Source: an uncultured Spirochaetaceae bacterium
GTDB taxonomy: Bacteria > Spirochaetota > Spirochaetia > Sphaerochaetales > Sphaerochaetaceae
Direction: 5' to 3'
Length of the DNA stretch: 64,000 bases
Assembly (NCBI GenBank): GCA_944389505.1
Contig: CALXMP010000001.1
Location: 1-64,000 of the forward strand
Shown here: positions 1 through 8,503 of the stretch, one piece after another
How positions within the stretch are numbered: position 1 is the stretch's first letter
Layout: the number at the start of each line of letters is the position of its first letter
The notes under the pieces: generated by a model
What the model was told of the DNA's origin: nothing
Database searches by the model: none
The model's input: the letters and a program-made list of their open reading frames with translations, nothing else
Position numbers and translations under genes: made by a program

Positions 1-165
1 GTTCGTTCCTTTTTGTTGTGGTTAACAAAACTTTAGAACTCACATGCTCTTCTTTTCAATCTCTATTCTTCATCCCTTACCTTTCCGTGAAGAACCAAAT
101 AAAAGGAATTGTCAATCCATCCGACGATTTGCAGGAGATTTTTCCGGTGATTTGCAGAATTTGGC

Positions 166-209
166 AAAAAGAAACCTCTTTGCCAGGATGAATCCCGAGA
201 AAGAGGCTT
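166..209 (-). terminator. Intrinsic terminator of the ileS-trpS operon
   Basis: On the minus strand, 18 bases after the trpS stop, AGCCTCTTT pairs with AAAGAGGTT around a loop of about 18 bases and runs into TCTTTTTG. This closes the four-gene ileS operon. The remaining bases 1-165 show no gene I can support. Confidence 0.75.
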
Positions 210-226
210 TGGTCTGCATATTGCAA

Positions 227-1207
227 TCAGATGACTACATGCATCTTCTCTTTGATTTCAGCTATGTTCTTATTGCCGATCTCATTTGCCTTGGCTGTAC
301 CTGACTTGATGATATCCCTTACCTCATCGCGGTGCTCCTCATAGTAGTGGCGGCGCTCGCGGATTGGCTCGAAGATCTGGTTCATCTTCTCAGCAAGGAG
401 CTTCTTGCAGGCTACACAGCCGATTGAAGCATTCTTGCACATTGAGCAGATATTCTCACTCTCCTCGCTGTTGAATGCCTTATGGTATGTGTAGACCGTG
501 CAGACATCGGGATTGCCAGGAATCTTCACAGAGATTCTGTTCGTATCGGTGACTGCATTCCTGATCTTTGCTGTCAGTACATCCTGCCCATCTGAAAGAT
601 AGACAGCGTTGCCGAGACTCTTGCCCATCTTGGCGTTGCCATCAAGGCCTGGGAGACGGGATACAGCAGAGAGCTTGTACTCAGGCTCTGTTATCGTTGT
701 TCCATAAAGGTCGTTGAACTTGCGGACAATCTTCCTGGAAAGCTCGATATGGGGAACCTGGTCCTCACCGACGGGTACAAGATCGGCATTGCAGAATGTT
801 ATATCGGCAGTCTGCGATACAGGATAGCCCAGGAAGCCATATGTAAGCTCCTTGTAGCCATAGTTCTTCGCCTCTGTCTTGATTGTCGGGTTATGTGAAA
901 GCTGGTTCACGGTGACTATCATCGAATAGAAGATCGTAAGCTCCGCAATCGATGGTATCATCGACTGCTGGACGAATGTGACCTTCTCTGGATCAAGACC
1001 TGCTGCAAGGTTATCGATAGCGACCTGATAGATCGAATCGTTGATCAACTCCGGATTGTTGAAGTGCGTTGTGAGCGCCTGGACATCGGCAAGGAGGATG
1101 AACTCCTCATACTGATCCTGCAGCGCGACACGCTGCGTAAGCGATCCTACGTAATGTCCGAGATGGAGGTGTCCTGTTGTTCTGTCACCTGTAAGGATTC
1201 TCTTCAT
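227..1207 (-). CDS. trpS: Tryptophanyl-tRNA synthetase with a probable [4Fe-4S] site
   Basis: Charges tRNA-Trp with tryptophan in the cytoplasm. It is a class I synthetase of 326 residues, normal length for bacterial TrpRS. The HIGH-type motif is HLGH at residues 15-18 and the KMSKS-type motif is KMGKS at 193-197. In the C-terminal part, C236, C257, C264 and C267 form C-x20-C-x6-C-x2-C, with an extra C254. Thermotoga maritima TrpRS binds a [4Fe-4S] cluster with C-x22-C-x6-C-x2-C at almost the same residues, so a cluster near the anticodon-binding region is a strong inference. The start codon overlaps the stop of the upstream small zinc-ribbon gene (ATGA), and it is the last gene of the ileS operon. 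Confidence 0.97.
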   Translation of the reverse strand: MKRILTGDRTTGHLHLGHYVGSLTQRVALQDQYEEFILLADVQALTTHFNNPELINDSIYQVAIDNLAAGLDPEKVTFVQQSMIPSIAELTIFYSMIVTVNQLSHNPTIKTEAKNYGYKELTYGFLGYPVSQTADITFCNADLVPVGEDQVPHIELSRKIVRKFNDLYGTTITEPEYKLSAVSRLPGLDGNAKMGKSLGNAVYLSDGQDVLTAKIRNAVTDTNRISVKIPGNPDVCTVYTYHKAFNSEESENICSMCKNASIGCVACKKLLAEKMNQIFEPIRERRHYYEEHRDEVRDIIKSGTAKANEIGNKNIAEIKEKMHVVI

Positions 1208-1410
1208 TTATCTCCTCCTGCAGCTGATTTGTGATGGTCTGTGCAGTAATAGCCTGAACCATGGTAGATAACAGCAGGTGCCTCTGCGAAGACACGCTCT
1301 GCAGGCGAATGGCACTCGGGACAGACATCATGGTCAGCATCCTCCGAGAACCCCTTTATAACCTCATAATCATTACCGCACTTAGTGCATTTATACTCAT
1401 AAAGCGGCAT
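1204..1410 (-). CDS. FmdB-family zinc-ribbon protein
   Basis: A 68-residue protein beginning MPLYEYKCTKCG, the hallmark of the FmdB/CxxC_CxxC_SSSS family. The four zinc ligands are C8, C11, C30 and C33. The family is named after a putative regulator of formylmethanofuran dehydrogenase, but its cellular role is not established, so only metal binding is a safe inference. It lies between the lipoprotein gene (1-bp gap) and trpS (4-bp overlap), so it is translated from the same mRNA. The tail after residue 45 is not a recognisable domain. Confidence 0.9.
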   Translation of the reverse strand: MPLYEYKCTKCGNDYEVIKGFSEDADHDVCPECHSPAERVFAEAPAVIYHGSGYYCTDHHKSAAGGDK

Positions 1411-1411
1411 A

Positions 1412-2233
1412 TCAGACTCCTCCGGCGGAGGCCTTGGCCATAGCTTCCACCATGCCCCGGTCTATCCCGGGATAATCAATATACAGAATGTCACCATCAG
1501 GTCTGAAATAACCTGACAGGACTGCGAAATCGGGTTTCTCCCCTCTTTGCCTTATGCCCTTCAGCAGCTCATTCCTCAACAGCGTCGAGAGCGTGCGGGC
1601 AGAGGATGCGGAATCCATATCCAGCCATCCTGTAAGATAACCAGATTCCCCATCATCGTCAAAGAGAAGGACAGCCTTCTCAATCTTCCTTGCTGTCTCA
1701 TCCGGGATCTCCATCCCTATATCAGGGATAGAGGATGGATGGTTCATATAGACGGCGGCATCGTGGGATGCCATCTCCGCTGCTGTCCGGTCATCTATCA
1801 CAAGGCTTCTGTCGGAAACTGTCAGCGCATAGGCCTCAGGGTATGATACCGATGAGAACAGGAGCAGACCGGATTCCGGCACCGCAGCCTCGAAAGATGA
1901 TGAACGGGCCTGGAAATAGAACGGATCGCCATCTACCTTGCGGAACTCAGGAGCCCAGTCAAGAAGGGCGTTGATGCCTGTATAGCCGAAATCTCCCTCC
2001 GCTCCGCCATATATACCGCCATCAGCATTGACCACAGCAGATATCCTATCAGCCCTTCCGATGATCTCATCGGGAAGAACTCCGGCAAGGAGGCTGCAGT
2101 CATTGACCGTTATTACGATATCCCCTTCCCTTCCCATCGCCTGGAAATAGTACTCGCTCCTGAATGGTGACTGATGCATGCAGGAAGTGAGGACCAGCAT
2201 AAGGATAAGAATGGGAAGGAGTCTTCTCGTCAT
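1412..2233 (-). CDS. Predicted lipoprotein of unknown function
   Basis: 273 residues. The N-terminus has two arginines, a hydrophobic stretch and the lipobox LTSC with the lipidated cysteine at C18, so it is expected to be a membrane-anchored lipoprotein. The mature part is acidic and has no motif I recognise. It contains long amphipathic stretches and a terminal segment ending in an Ala/Gly-rich tail. Its start overlaps the ileS stop by four bases (ATGA), so it is translationally coupled to ileS and precedes the FmdB-like gene. Placement inside an aminoacyl-tRNA synthetase operon gives no clear clue to its role. Confidence 0.85.
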   Translation of the reverse strand: MTRRLLPILILMLVLTSCMHQSPFRSEYYFQAMGREGDIVITVNDCSLLAGVLPDEIIGRADRISAVVNADGGIYGGAEGDFGYTGINALLDWAPEFRKVDGDPFYFQARSSSFEAAVPESGLLLFSSVSYPEAYALTVSDRSLVIDDRTAAEMASHDAAVYMNHPSSIPDIGMEIPDETARKIEKAVLLFDDDGESGYLTGWLDMDSASSARTLSTLLRNELLKGIRQRGEKPDFAVLSGYFRPDGDILYIDYPGIDRGMVEAMAKASAGGV

Positions 2234-5200
2234 GCCTTCTCCACAGATACCTTCACAGGCTCATCCGCGATCTCTGTCTCAGCACCGGCAGCACAATCTG
2301 TCGTGAGTGTATCAGCAAGAGTCTCCTGCATGATATAGCTCCTGAATGCACCGACAGCCTCGAGGAAGTCGGCATTGCCGCTGACGGAGAGATTGATATG
2401 GTCAGCAACCTCGAAGTTCTTCTCCTTCCTTTCTGTCTGGACGAAGCGGACAAGGTCACGCGCAATGCCTTCGAGGAAGAGCTCCCTTGTGATCTCCGTA
2501 TCGTATCCGACAGTCAGCGCCCCGTCATTGAGAACCTTCACATGCTCCTTCTCGCTTCTCTGGACTGCAAGATCCCCCTCTGTGATATCAATGGAACCGC
2601 CATCATAGCTGACAGTCTTCGCATTACCATCGAGGATCGATGCAATCTCCTCGGAGGTGAAGTTCTGGATCACAGAAGCAACTGCCTTCATGTTCTTGCC
2701 GAGCTTCGATCCGAGCACCTTGAAGTTAGCCTTTGCAGAGTATGTTACAAGCGATGACTCATCTGCGCTTATTACGACATTCTTGACATTGAGCTCTTCG
2801 CTGATGATGTCCACACCGCTCTCAAGGATCTTCCTGTCCTCATCAGATCTGTCGACGATGAAGAACTGGGAAAGCGGCTGCCTTATCTTGATATTCGATG
2901 TAGATCTGAGCGCACGGCCCATCGTGACAGCCTTCATCGTAAGAGACATCTCACGCTCAAGCTTCTCATCGCGCTCTGCATCATTGCATACAGGATAATC
3001 ACAGAGATGGACAGACTCAGGCATATCCTCTGTGCGGAGAGCCCTATAGATCTCTTCGGTCACAAACGGAATCAGTGGAGCTGCAACCTTTACGAATGTG
3101 AGAAGGACACGATAAAGCGTATCGTATGCTTCCTTCTTATCCCCATCGTTCTCAGACTTCCAGAATCTCCTTCTTGAGCGCCTGATGTACCAGTTGTTAA
3201 GCTCATCGATGAATGTGACAAGCGATGATGCCGCCGTCTGGATATCATAGGTGTCGAAAGCGTTGGTGACTGTGGCGATGAAGCGGTTCAGCGCGGAGAT
3301 AATCCACTTATCAAGAGGATTGGAGAGTTTGTCGAACGGTGTCGAGGAAGGCTCATATCCATCGATTGAAGCATATGTCATGAAGAAGGAGTATGCATTC
3401 CAGAGAGGAATCATAAGGCTCTTCAGGACATCCTTTACAAGCTCATCGCTGAATCTGAGGTCATCAGCCTTCACAAGCGTTGAATTGATAAGTGCAAAGC
3501 GGAGCGCATCGGCGCCATACTTGTTTATGATCTCCATCGGATCGGTATAGTTGCGCTCGCTCTTGCTCATCTTCCTGCCATCGGCTGCAAGCACGATGCC
3601 GGAGACGATGCAGTGCCAGAATGCAGGCTTCTCAAAGAGAGCTGCTGCAAGAATCGTAAGCGAATAGAACCAGCCGCGTGTCTGATCAAGGCCCTCATTG
3701 ATGAAATCAGCGGGGAAGATCTTCTCGAATCTCTCCTTGTTCTCGAATGGATAGTGCTCCTGTGCATATGGCATCGAGCCGGACTCGAACCAGCAGTCAA
3801 GAACATCGGGGATTCTTCTCATTGTTCCCTTTCCATCAGGAGAAGGCCATGTGAGCTCATCGACATACTGCTTGTGAAGATCCTCGACCTTCTTGCCGCA
3901 CTTCTTCTCAAGCTCCTCGACAGAGCCGATGACCTCGATATGATCTGAGCCATCGCACTTCCATACAGGAATCGGATTGCCCCAGAATCTATTGCGGCTT
4001 ATTGCCCAGTCGCGTGCGCCCTCAAGCCATTTGCCGAAGCGGCCGTACTTGATGTGCGATGGAACCCAGTCAATCTGATCATTGCACTCAAGCATCGTCT
4101 TCTTGATCTTCTGGATATCAACAAACCAGCAGCTCATAGCACGGTAGATGAGAGGCATCTTGGTGCGGTAGCAGAACGGATATGCATGGAGATAGTTCTC
4201 CTTCTTCACGAGCTTGCCATGATCCTTGAGCCACTGGATGACACCCTTATCGGCATCCTTGACGAAGAGGCCTTCGAAATCAGGGACCTCATGGGTGAAG
4301 CGGCACTCGGCATCGATTGGGCATACAACAGGAATTCCTGTGCCCTTGAGGACATTGTAGTCATCTTCACCGAAGCCTGGAGCTGTATGTACGATACCGC
4401 AGCCATCCTCTGTAGTGACATAGTCACCGCAGACAACGATGAACGCGCCCTGCTTCTTCAGATCTGCAAAATATGGGAAGAGCGGCTCGTAGGTTCTGCC
4501 CTTAAGCTCCGAGCCCTTCATCCTTGCGACAATCTCGCAGCCCTTTCCATCCTTGTAGTACTTACCGATGAGATGCTCAGCAAGATAGTAGAAATCGCCA
4601 GACTCCTCATCACGGACCTTCACGTAGTCAATATCAGGACCGACAGCGAGAGCAAGGTTCGAAGGAAGTGTCCATGGCGTAGTCGTCCATGCGAGGAAGT
4701 ATGTATTCTCCTCACCATCGGCCTTGAAGCGGATGGTTACAGCAGGATCTGTGACATCCTTGTATCCTCCGAGGGAGACCTCCATGTTAGAAAGCGGAGA
4801 TGCAAGAAGCGGAGAATATGGGAGGATGTTATATCCTTCATAGATAAGGCCCTTGTCATAGAGTGACTTGAAGACCCACCAGACAGACTCCATATAGCTC
4901 TTGTCCATCGTACGATAGCCATGATCGAAATCGACCCAGCGGCCCATACGCGTAATGGTGTGCTTCCACTCGTTCGTATACCTGAGGACTATGGAGCGGC
5001 ATGCATCATTGAACTTTGCAACACCGTAGTCCATGACAGCGAAGTAGCCCTTGATACCGAGCGTCTTCTCGACCTCGGCCTCTACAGGAAGACCATGGCA
5101 GTCCCAGCCAAAGCGCCTGATGACTCTCTTGCCCTTCATCGCCTGATAGCGAGGGATCGCATCCTTTATCGTACCCGGCACGAAATGGCCGAAATGGGGA

Positions 5201-5358
5201 AGACCTGTCGCAAACGGAGGACCATCATAGAAAACGTACTCGTTATCGGCAGGACGCTGCTTTATTGATTTATCGCAGATGTCGTTCTCTTCCCAGAACC
5301 TTAGGATATCTTCTTCCATCTTAGGAAAATCGACTTTGCTGTTTACTGGTCTGAACAT
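2230..5358 (-). CDS. ileS: Isoleucyl-tRNA synthetase, long eukaryote-like type
   Basis: Charges tRNA-Ile and edits misactivated valine. 1042 residues. The HIGH region reads PPFATGLPHFGH with HFGH at residues 55-58, the KMSKS loop is at 596-600, and an editing domain lies between them. The GLPHxGH form of the HIGH motif and the roughly 1040-residue length without a terminal zinc-finger pair match the type 2 (eukaryote/archaea-like) IleRS found in spirochaetes and chlamydiae. Type 2 enzymes are typically insensitive to mupirocin; that is family knowledge and not shown here. It is first in the operon, with AGGAG eight bases before the ATG and a good promoter just upstream. Confidence 0.97.
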   Translation of the reverse strand: MFRPVNSKVDFPKMEEDILRFWEENDICDKSIKQRPADNEYVFYDGPPFATGLPHFGHFVPGTIKDAIPRYQAMKGKRVIRRFGWDCHGLPVEAEVEKTLGIKGYFAVMDYGVAKFNDACRSIVLRYTNEWKHTITRMGRWVDFDHGYRTMDKSYMESVWWVFKSLYDKGLIYEGYNILPYSPLLASPLSNMEVSLGGYKDVTDPAVTIRFKADGEENTYFLAWTTTPWTLPSNLALAVGPDIDYVKVRDEESGDFYYLAEHLIGKYYKDGKGCEIVARMKGSELKGRTYEPLFPYFADLKKQGAFIVVCGDYVTTEDGCGIVHTAPGFGEDDYNVLKGTGIPVVCPIDAECRFTHEVPDFEGLFVKDADKGVIQWLKDHGKLVKKENYLHAYPFCYRTKMPLIYRAMSCWFVDIQKIKKTMLECNDQIDWVPSHIKYGRFGKWLEGARDWAISRNRFWGNPIPVWKCDGSDHIEVIGSVEELEKKCGKKVEDLHKQYVDELTWPSPDGKGTMRRIPDVLDCWFESGSMPYAQEHYPFENKERFEKIFPADFINEGLDQTRGWFYSLTILAAALFEKPAFWHCIVSGIVLAADGRKMSKSERNYTDPMEIINKYGADALRFALINSTLVKADDLRFSDELVKDVLKSLMIPLWNAYSFFMTYASIDGYEPSSTPFDKLSNPLDKWIISALNRFIATVTNAFDTYDIQTAASSLVTFIDELNNWYIRRSRRRFWKSENDGDKKEAYDTLYRVLLTFVKVAAPLIPFVTEEIYRALRTEDMPESVHLCDYPVCNDAERDEKLEREMSLTMKAVTMGRALRSTSNIKIRQPLSQFFIVDRSDEDRKILESGVDIISEELNVKNVVISADESSLVTYSAKANFKVLGSKLGKNMKAVASVIQNFTSEEIASILDGNAKTVSYDGGSIDITEGDLAVQRSEKEHVKVLNDGALTVGYDTEITRELFLEGIARDLVRFVQTERKEKNFEVADHINLSVSGNADFLEAVGAFRSYIMQETLADTLTTDCAAGAETEIADEPVKVSVEKA

Positions 5359-5378
5359 CTTGAAACTCCTACCCGGAT

Positions 5379-5408
5379 AATATACCCAAAACGATGCTCT
5401 GCATTCAA
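5379..5408 (-). promoter_or_regulatory. Promoter of the ileS operon
   Basis: Minus strand: -35 TTGAAT (5408-5403), an 18-base spacer, -10 TATATT (5384-5379), then a short leader with AGGAG before the ileS ATG. I looked for a T-box leader (specifier stem, conserved T-box sequence, terminator) and the leader is too short to hold one. Confidence 0.7.
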
Positions 5409-5657
5409 GACTGAGGATGCGAGGCGCTTTTGTCAGTATTCAATATGAAAATCCATTTCAGATAGGTAATTCCATTGAAGAATATTATCACTTTGAATAT
5501 TCCTGAGAATTCAGAGAATAACCAGAAGCCCGGATATTGGATTCTTATTCAGCCCTTTAGGGCGAAGTGAATAAAAACATTTGTTATGACACACCCCGTA
5601 ACTGATATCCCTACCGATGCCGTTTTGATGAACTAATCGTTATTCGGATAACATAAA
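5409..5657. other. Non-coding gap upstream of ileS
   Basis: About 250 bases without a convincing ORF or RNA gene. It holds one modest inverted repeat near 5545-5575 (TTATTCA and TGAATAA arms around GCCCT/GGGC). I see nothing else in it. Confidence 0.4.
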
Positions 5658-5690
5658 AGGCACCCTCTGGATCACTCCTCTGGGTGCCTG
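5654..5690 (-). terminator. Intrinsic terminator after the 5.7-7.0 kb gene pair
   Basis: AGGCACCC (5658-5665) pairs with GGGTGCCT (5682-5689). On the minus strand the stem is followed by TTTT and sits 25 bases after the stop of the lipoprotein gene. The plus strand also has GTTTTCC after the stem, so it may work both ways. Confidence 0.85.
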
Positions 5691-5714
5691 TTTTCCTTTA
5701 TGGAATCAGCTGAT

Positions 5715-6206
5715 TTACTCAGCTGCTGGTTCTTCGACCGGCTCAATAAGTCCTACAGCAATTGCAGTTGCCCTTGCCTTAACTCTTCCCTCCTGTGTCT
5801 GGATTGTATATGAAGGGAACGTGAGGAATGCTGCACCTTTTTCCCTTGCGTTCTCTATCATCTCCGATACAGCATTAGCCATCGCAACAGCTCCCGGATC
5901 CCTGTCATCGAATTTATCAGGAGTGTAGTACATCCGTGCATCTTCCTGGTTCTCAAGAGTTCCATAGGCACCAGTGTCCCCATCCTTCGGATTATCCGCA
6001 CTGACATCCCCGAAACCCTCGACCATTCCGAGTATCACCAGATGATCATTGTCGAAATCCTCAAGCGATGTAACGGGTATGTATCTCTGAGGGAACATGC
6101 CCGCATCAGGATATTCATATTCATCCTCTTCCAGTGGTTCGGTGCTCTGGCATGATGGGAGCAGAAGCGGCAGAGCCGCAATCAGCAATATAGCATATTT
6201 TCTCAT
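5715..6206 (-). CDS. Small predicted lipoprotein of unknown function
   Basis: 163 residues with a clear lipoprotein signal: MRK, a hydrophobic core and LPSC with C19 as the likely lipidated residue. The mature N-terminus is acidic (a Glu/Asp/Tyr-rich linker), then a globular part with no domain I can name. The segment near residues 115-150, with a predicted helix followed by ARATAIAVGLI, looks like a small alpha/beta fold. GGAGG lies in front of the ATG. It follows the 240-residue envelope protein by 22 bases and is closed by the terminator at 5654-5690, so the two genes form an operon. Confidence 0.8.
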   Translation of the reverse strand: MRKYAILLIAALPLLLPSCQSTEPLEEDEYEYPDAGMFPQRYIPVTSLEDFDNDHLVILGMVEGFGDVSADNPKDGDTGAYGTLENQEDARMYYTPDKFDDRDPGAVAMANAVSEMIENAREKGAAFLTFPSYTIQTQEGRVKARATAIAVGLIEPVEEPAAE

Positions 6207-6228
6207 ATTTCCTCCTCTGTTTAATCAA

Positions 6229-6951
6229 TCAGAAAGCAATTCCTGCAAGTGCATAAGCATTAAGCCCTACATCAAAAACAGTTACTACGATGTTATCATA
6301 GCCATAAGAATAATAATTGCCCCCTCCAAAGCCGATCTGAACCGACAACCCTCCTCCGACATATACAGGGCTGTTAGGAATCAGATATACCAGACCAGCA
6401 TCACAATATGTCATGATCGAACATATCACCGGGCAATACGATTGTCCTGAAGCGTAGCTATAGTAACTCTGCCCTATGCCTACCGAGAGACCTGTATATT
6501 CATAGACATAAAGATTCGGGTTAATCATCTGCCTGAATGCGGCGCCACCCCTTAGCGTCCCCATGATAAATCTATCAATAAAGGCAATATCGAATTGGAG
6601 ATGATACCCGATTGAATGAGCCATATCCTTTTTCGCGGTTCTCTTCTCGGCCATCTCTTTCTCTGCCATCCTCTCGATATAACCTTCAGGAAAATATCTT
6701 GAAGGCAGCACTCTGCCATTCGAGGGGATTATGGTTTCTTCAACCGAATCCTTGTTCTTCAGCAGATTGCCTGCGACATAATCCGTAAAACCAACAGAGA
6801 AATTCGCTGCCACCGGATAGATATTCAGCTGCGAAACAAATCCCAGCTCCGAATACAGCATGGAATTCTGTGGTTTAGCGGCGAATATACCTGTAATCAT
6901 GACAACCGATAATATGAGAATAAAAAGGATTCTTCTCATCTCCACCCCCAT
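6229..6951 (-). CDS. Predicted outer-membrane or periplasmic protein, unknown
   Basis: 240 residues with a signal peptide (MRRILFILILSVV... ending near FAA). A Lys/Glu-rich charged loop around residues 95-110 separates an N-terminal region from a Gly/Tyr/Ser-rich C-terminal half with alternating hydrophobic residues. The protein ends in Phe (AGIAF), which is common for outer-membrane beta-barrels. A barrel is an inference only. The start could be the ATG at 6951 or the second one at 6939; neither has a well-spaced Shine-Dalgarno sequence. It is cotranscribed with the lipoprotein downstream. Confidence 0.7.
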   Translation of the reverse strand: MGVEMRRILFILILSVVMITGIFAAKPQNSMLYSELGFVSQLNIYPVAANFSVGFTDYVAGNLLKNKDSVEETIIPSNGRVLPSRYFPEGYIERMAEKEMAEKRTAKKDMAHSIGYHLQFDIAFIDRFIMGTLRGGAAFRQMINPNLYVYEYTGLSVGIGQSYYSYASGQSYCPVICSIMTYCDAGLVYLIPNSPVYVGGGLSVQIGFGGGNYYSYGYDNIVVTVFDVGLNAYALAGIAF

Positions 6952-7047
6952 AGCTTGACCGCTATGAAATCATAGTAACAGCACAAACTGAAGAATGCCA
7001 TATTTTCTTGGCAATGAGCGGAAGGTTATATCAAAATTTACAAAAAC

Positions 7048-7061
7048 TGTAGAATTCTACG
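7048..7061. repeat. 14-bp palindromic repeat, left copy
   Basis: TGTAGAATTCTACG, containing the perfect 12-bp palindrome GTAGAATTCTAC (7049-7060). The identical 14 bases recur at 8403-8416 directly after the ATPase gene, in the same orientation. This copy sits 7 bases before the -35 box of that gene. Confidence 0.9.
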
Positions 7062-7068
7062 TTTTCTG

Positions 7069-7097
7069 TTGATTCACCACTCCATCAGCATTAGAAT
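7069..7097 (+). promoter_or_regulatory. Leaderless-type promoter of the solitary ATPase
   Basis: TTGATT (7069-7074), a 17-base spacer, TAGAAT (7092-7097), then six bases and the ATG at 7104. The transcript would start at or next to the start codon. No Shine-Dalgarno sequence is present. Confidence 0.65.
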
Positions 7098-7103
7098 ACA
7101 GAT

Positions 7104-8399
7104 ATGGAAATCAGGCGGGATGAATACATAGCTAAACTGGAAAGGCTCAGAGGAAACGGCCGGATAAAGATCATCACAGGACTCAGAAGATGCGGTAAAA
7201 GCTATCTGCTCTTCAGGCTTTTCAAAAACCATCTGCTTGATAAAGGCGTAAAAGAAACTTCGATTCTGGAACTATCCCTTGAGAATCTTGAAAATGCCAG
7301 ATACCGCAATCCATTCGCACTTCTCGACTACTTCAGATCACGGATGGAAGACATCCACGGTCAATGCTATATATTCATTGATGAAATCCAGTTCTGCTCC
7401 AGTATGGATAATCCGGACAGTCTAGGGGATAAAATCACATTCGTAGATGCATTGCTTTCCCTTTCAAAGCATCCTGAGGCCGATATCTACATTACAGGGA
7501 GCAATTCAAAGATGCTCTCCAGCGATATACTGACTCAATTCAGGGACAGAGGAGATGAAATAAAGGTCTTGCCTCTTTCCTACAGCGAATTCTACGAAGC
7601 ATATCCAGATAAAACAAATGCATGGCTCGATTACATGACACATGGAGGTATGCCATATTCACTTCACCTATCAAATCATGAAGAGAAAGCGGAATACCTA
7701 AGGAAGCTTTTCAGACTGACTTACATAAGAGACATAGCTGAAAGAAACAACCTATCGGAGAGAGACCAGGAAGCCATCGGCATAATCCTGGATTTCCTCT
7801 CCTCTGCCATAGGTTCTCTTACCAATCCTTCCAGGCTTGAAAACAGATTCATATCAGAGAGAAAGATGAAAATCTCCCACAATGATATTTCCCGGCTGAT
7901 CGGATACATCGAGGATGCATTCATCATATCTTCCTCAAAGCGTTACGATCTCAAGGGAAATGCTTATTTCGATACACCTCTGAAGTACTACTTTACGGAT
8001 ATCGGTCTGCGCAATGCCCGTATAAATTTCCGCCAGACTGAAGAGACGCATACCATGGAAAACATTATTTACAACGAACTGATCCGGCGTGGATGCAGTA
8101 TTGATGTAGGCGTTGTCGAGTCGATAACCAAGAATAAGGAAGGTAAAAGCCAGAGATCAAAGCTGGAAATCGATTTCGTAGTCAATTCATCCGGACAGAG
8201 GATATACATACAGAGTGCATTCTCTGTCTCTGAGAAGGAAAAACAGAACCAGGAAACGCGTTCACTGAAGATGGTTCATGACTCCTTCAAGAAAATAGTA
8301 ATCACCGGTGACAGAATCTATCCATGGTTCGACCAGGATGGCATATATTATATTAATCTCCAGGATTTTCTCCTGAACAGGAATTCTCTTGTTTTCTAA
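7104..8399 (+). CDS. Solitary AAA-family ATPase (AAA_14/DUF4143 type)
   Basis: 431 residues. Walker A is GLRRCGKS at residues 26-33 and Walker B is FIDEIQ at 91-96, followed by a sensor-like ITGSNSKML. The C-terminal half matches the DUF4143 part of this family. The LEIDFV motif near residue 352 resembles the acidic part of a nuclease-like fold, but I cannot prove catalytic residues. Such ATPases are widespread, scattered, often present in several copies per genome, and of unknown function. The gene stands alone, has its own leaderless promoter, and is bracketed by identical palindromic repeats 43 bases before the start and 3 bases after the stop, which suggests that gene and repeats move or act as a unit. 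Confidence 0.9.
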   Translation: MEIRRDEYIAKLERLRGNGRIKIITGLRRCGKSYLLFRLFKNHLLDKGVKETSILELSLENLENARYRNPFALLDYFRSRMEDIHGQCYIFIDEIQFCSSMDNPDSLGDKITFVDALLSLSKHPEADIYITGSNSKMLSSDILTQFRDRGDEIKVLPLSYSEFYEAYPDKTNAWLDYMTHGGMPYSLHLSNHEEKAEYLRKLFRLTYIRDIAERNNLSERDQEAIGIILDFLSSAIGSLTNPSRLENRFISERKMKISHNDISRLIGYIEDAFIISSSKRYDLKGNAYFDTPLKYYFTDIGLRNARINFRQTEETHTMENIIYNELIRRGCSIDVGVVESITKNKEGKSQRSKLEIDFVVNSSGQRIYIQSAFSVSEKEKQNQETRSLKMVHDSFKKIVITGDRIYPWFDQDGIYYINLQDFLLNRNSLVF

Positions 8400-8402
8400 A
8401 GT

Positions 8403-8416
8403 TGTAGAATTCTACG
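8403..8416. repeat. 14-bp palindromic repeat, right copy
   Basis: Same 14 bases as at 7048-7061, with the 12-bp palindrome at 8404-8415. It begins 3 bases after the TAA of the ATPase gene. Both copies are followed by a short T run. Confidence 0.9.
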
Positions 8417-8491
8417 GTTTTAGTAACAGATTCCTCCAAATTGCGAAAAGCCTTCAGCCCTGATTGATTATGCAAACAACGGAGTTTCTGC

Positions 8492-8497
8492 TATCCT
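8492..8497 (+). promoter_or_regulatory. Extended -10 box just before cca
   Basis: TGC-TATCCT, with six bases to the ATG at 8504. No Shine-Dalgarno sequence. The -35 match is weak, so the extended TGn element probably compensates. This suggests a leaderless message. Confidence 0.55.
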
Positions 8498-8503
8498 TTC
8501 CGT

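Noticed and set aside
4054-4866. A 270-codon open frame on the plus strand inside ileS
   Set aside because: It is antisense to highly conserved IleRS sequence; the strong codon bias of the real gene keeps the opposite frame open. No start signal and no family likeness.
5359-5714. T-box riboswitch upstream of ileS
   Set aside because: The mapped promoter leaves a leader of about 20 bases and no T-box sequence or specifier stem is seen.
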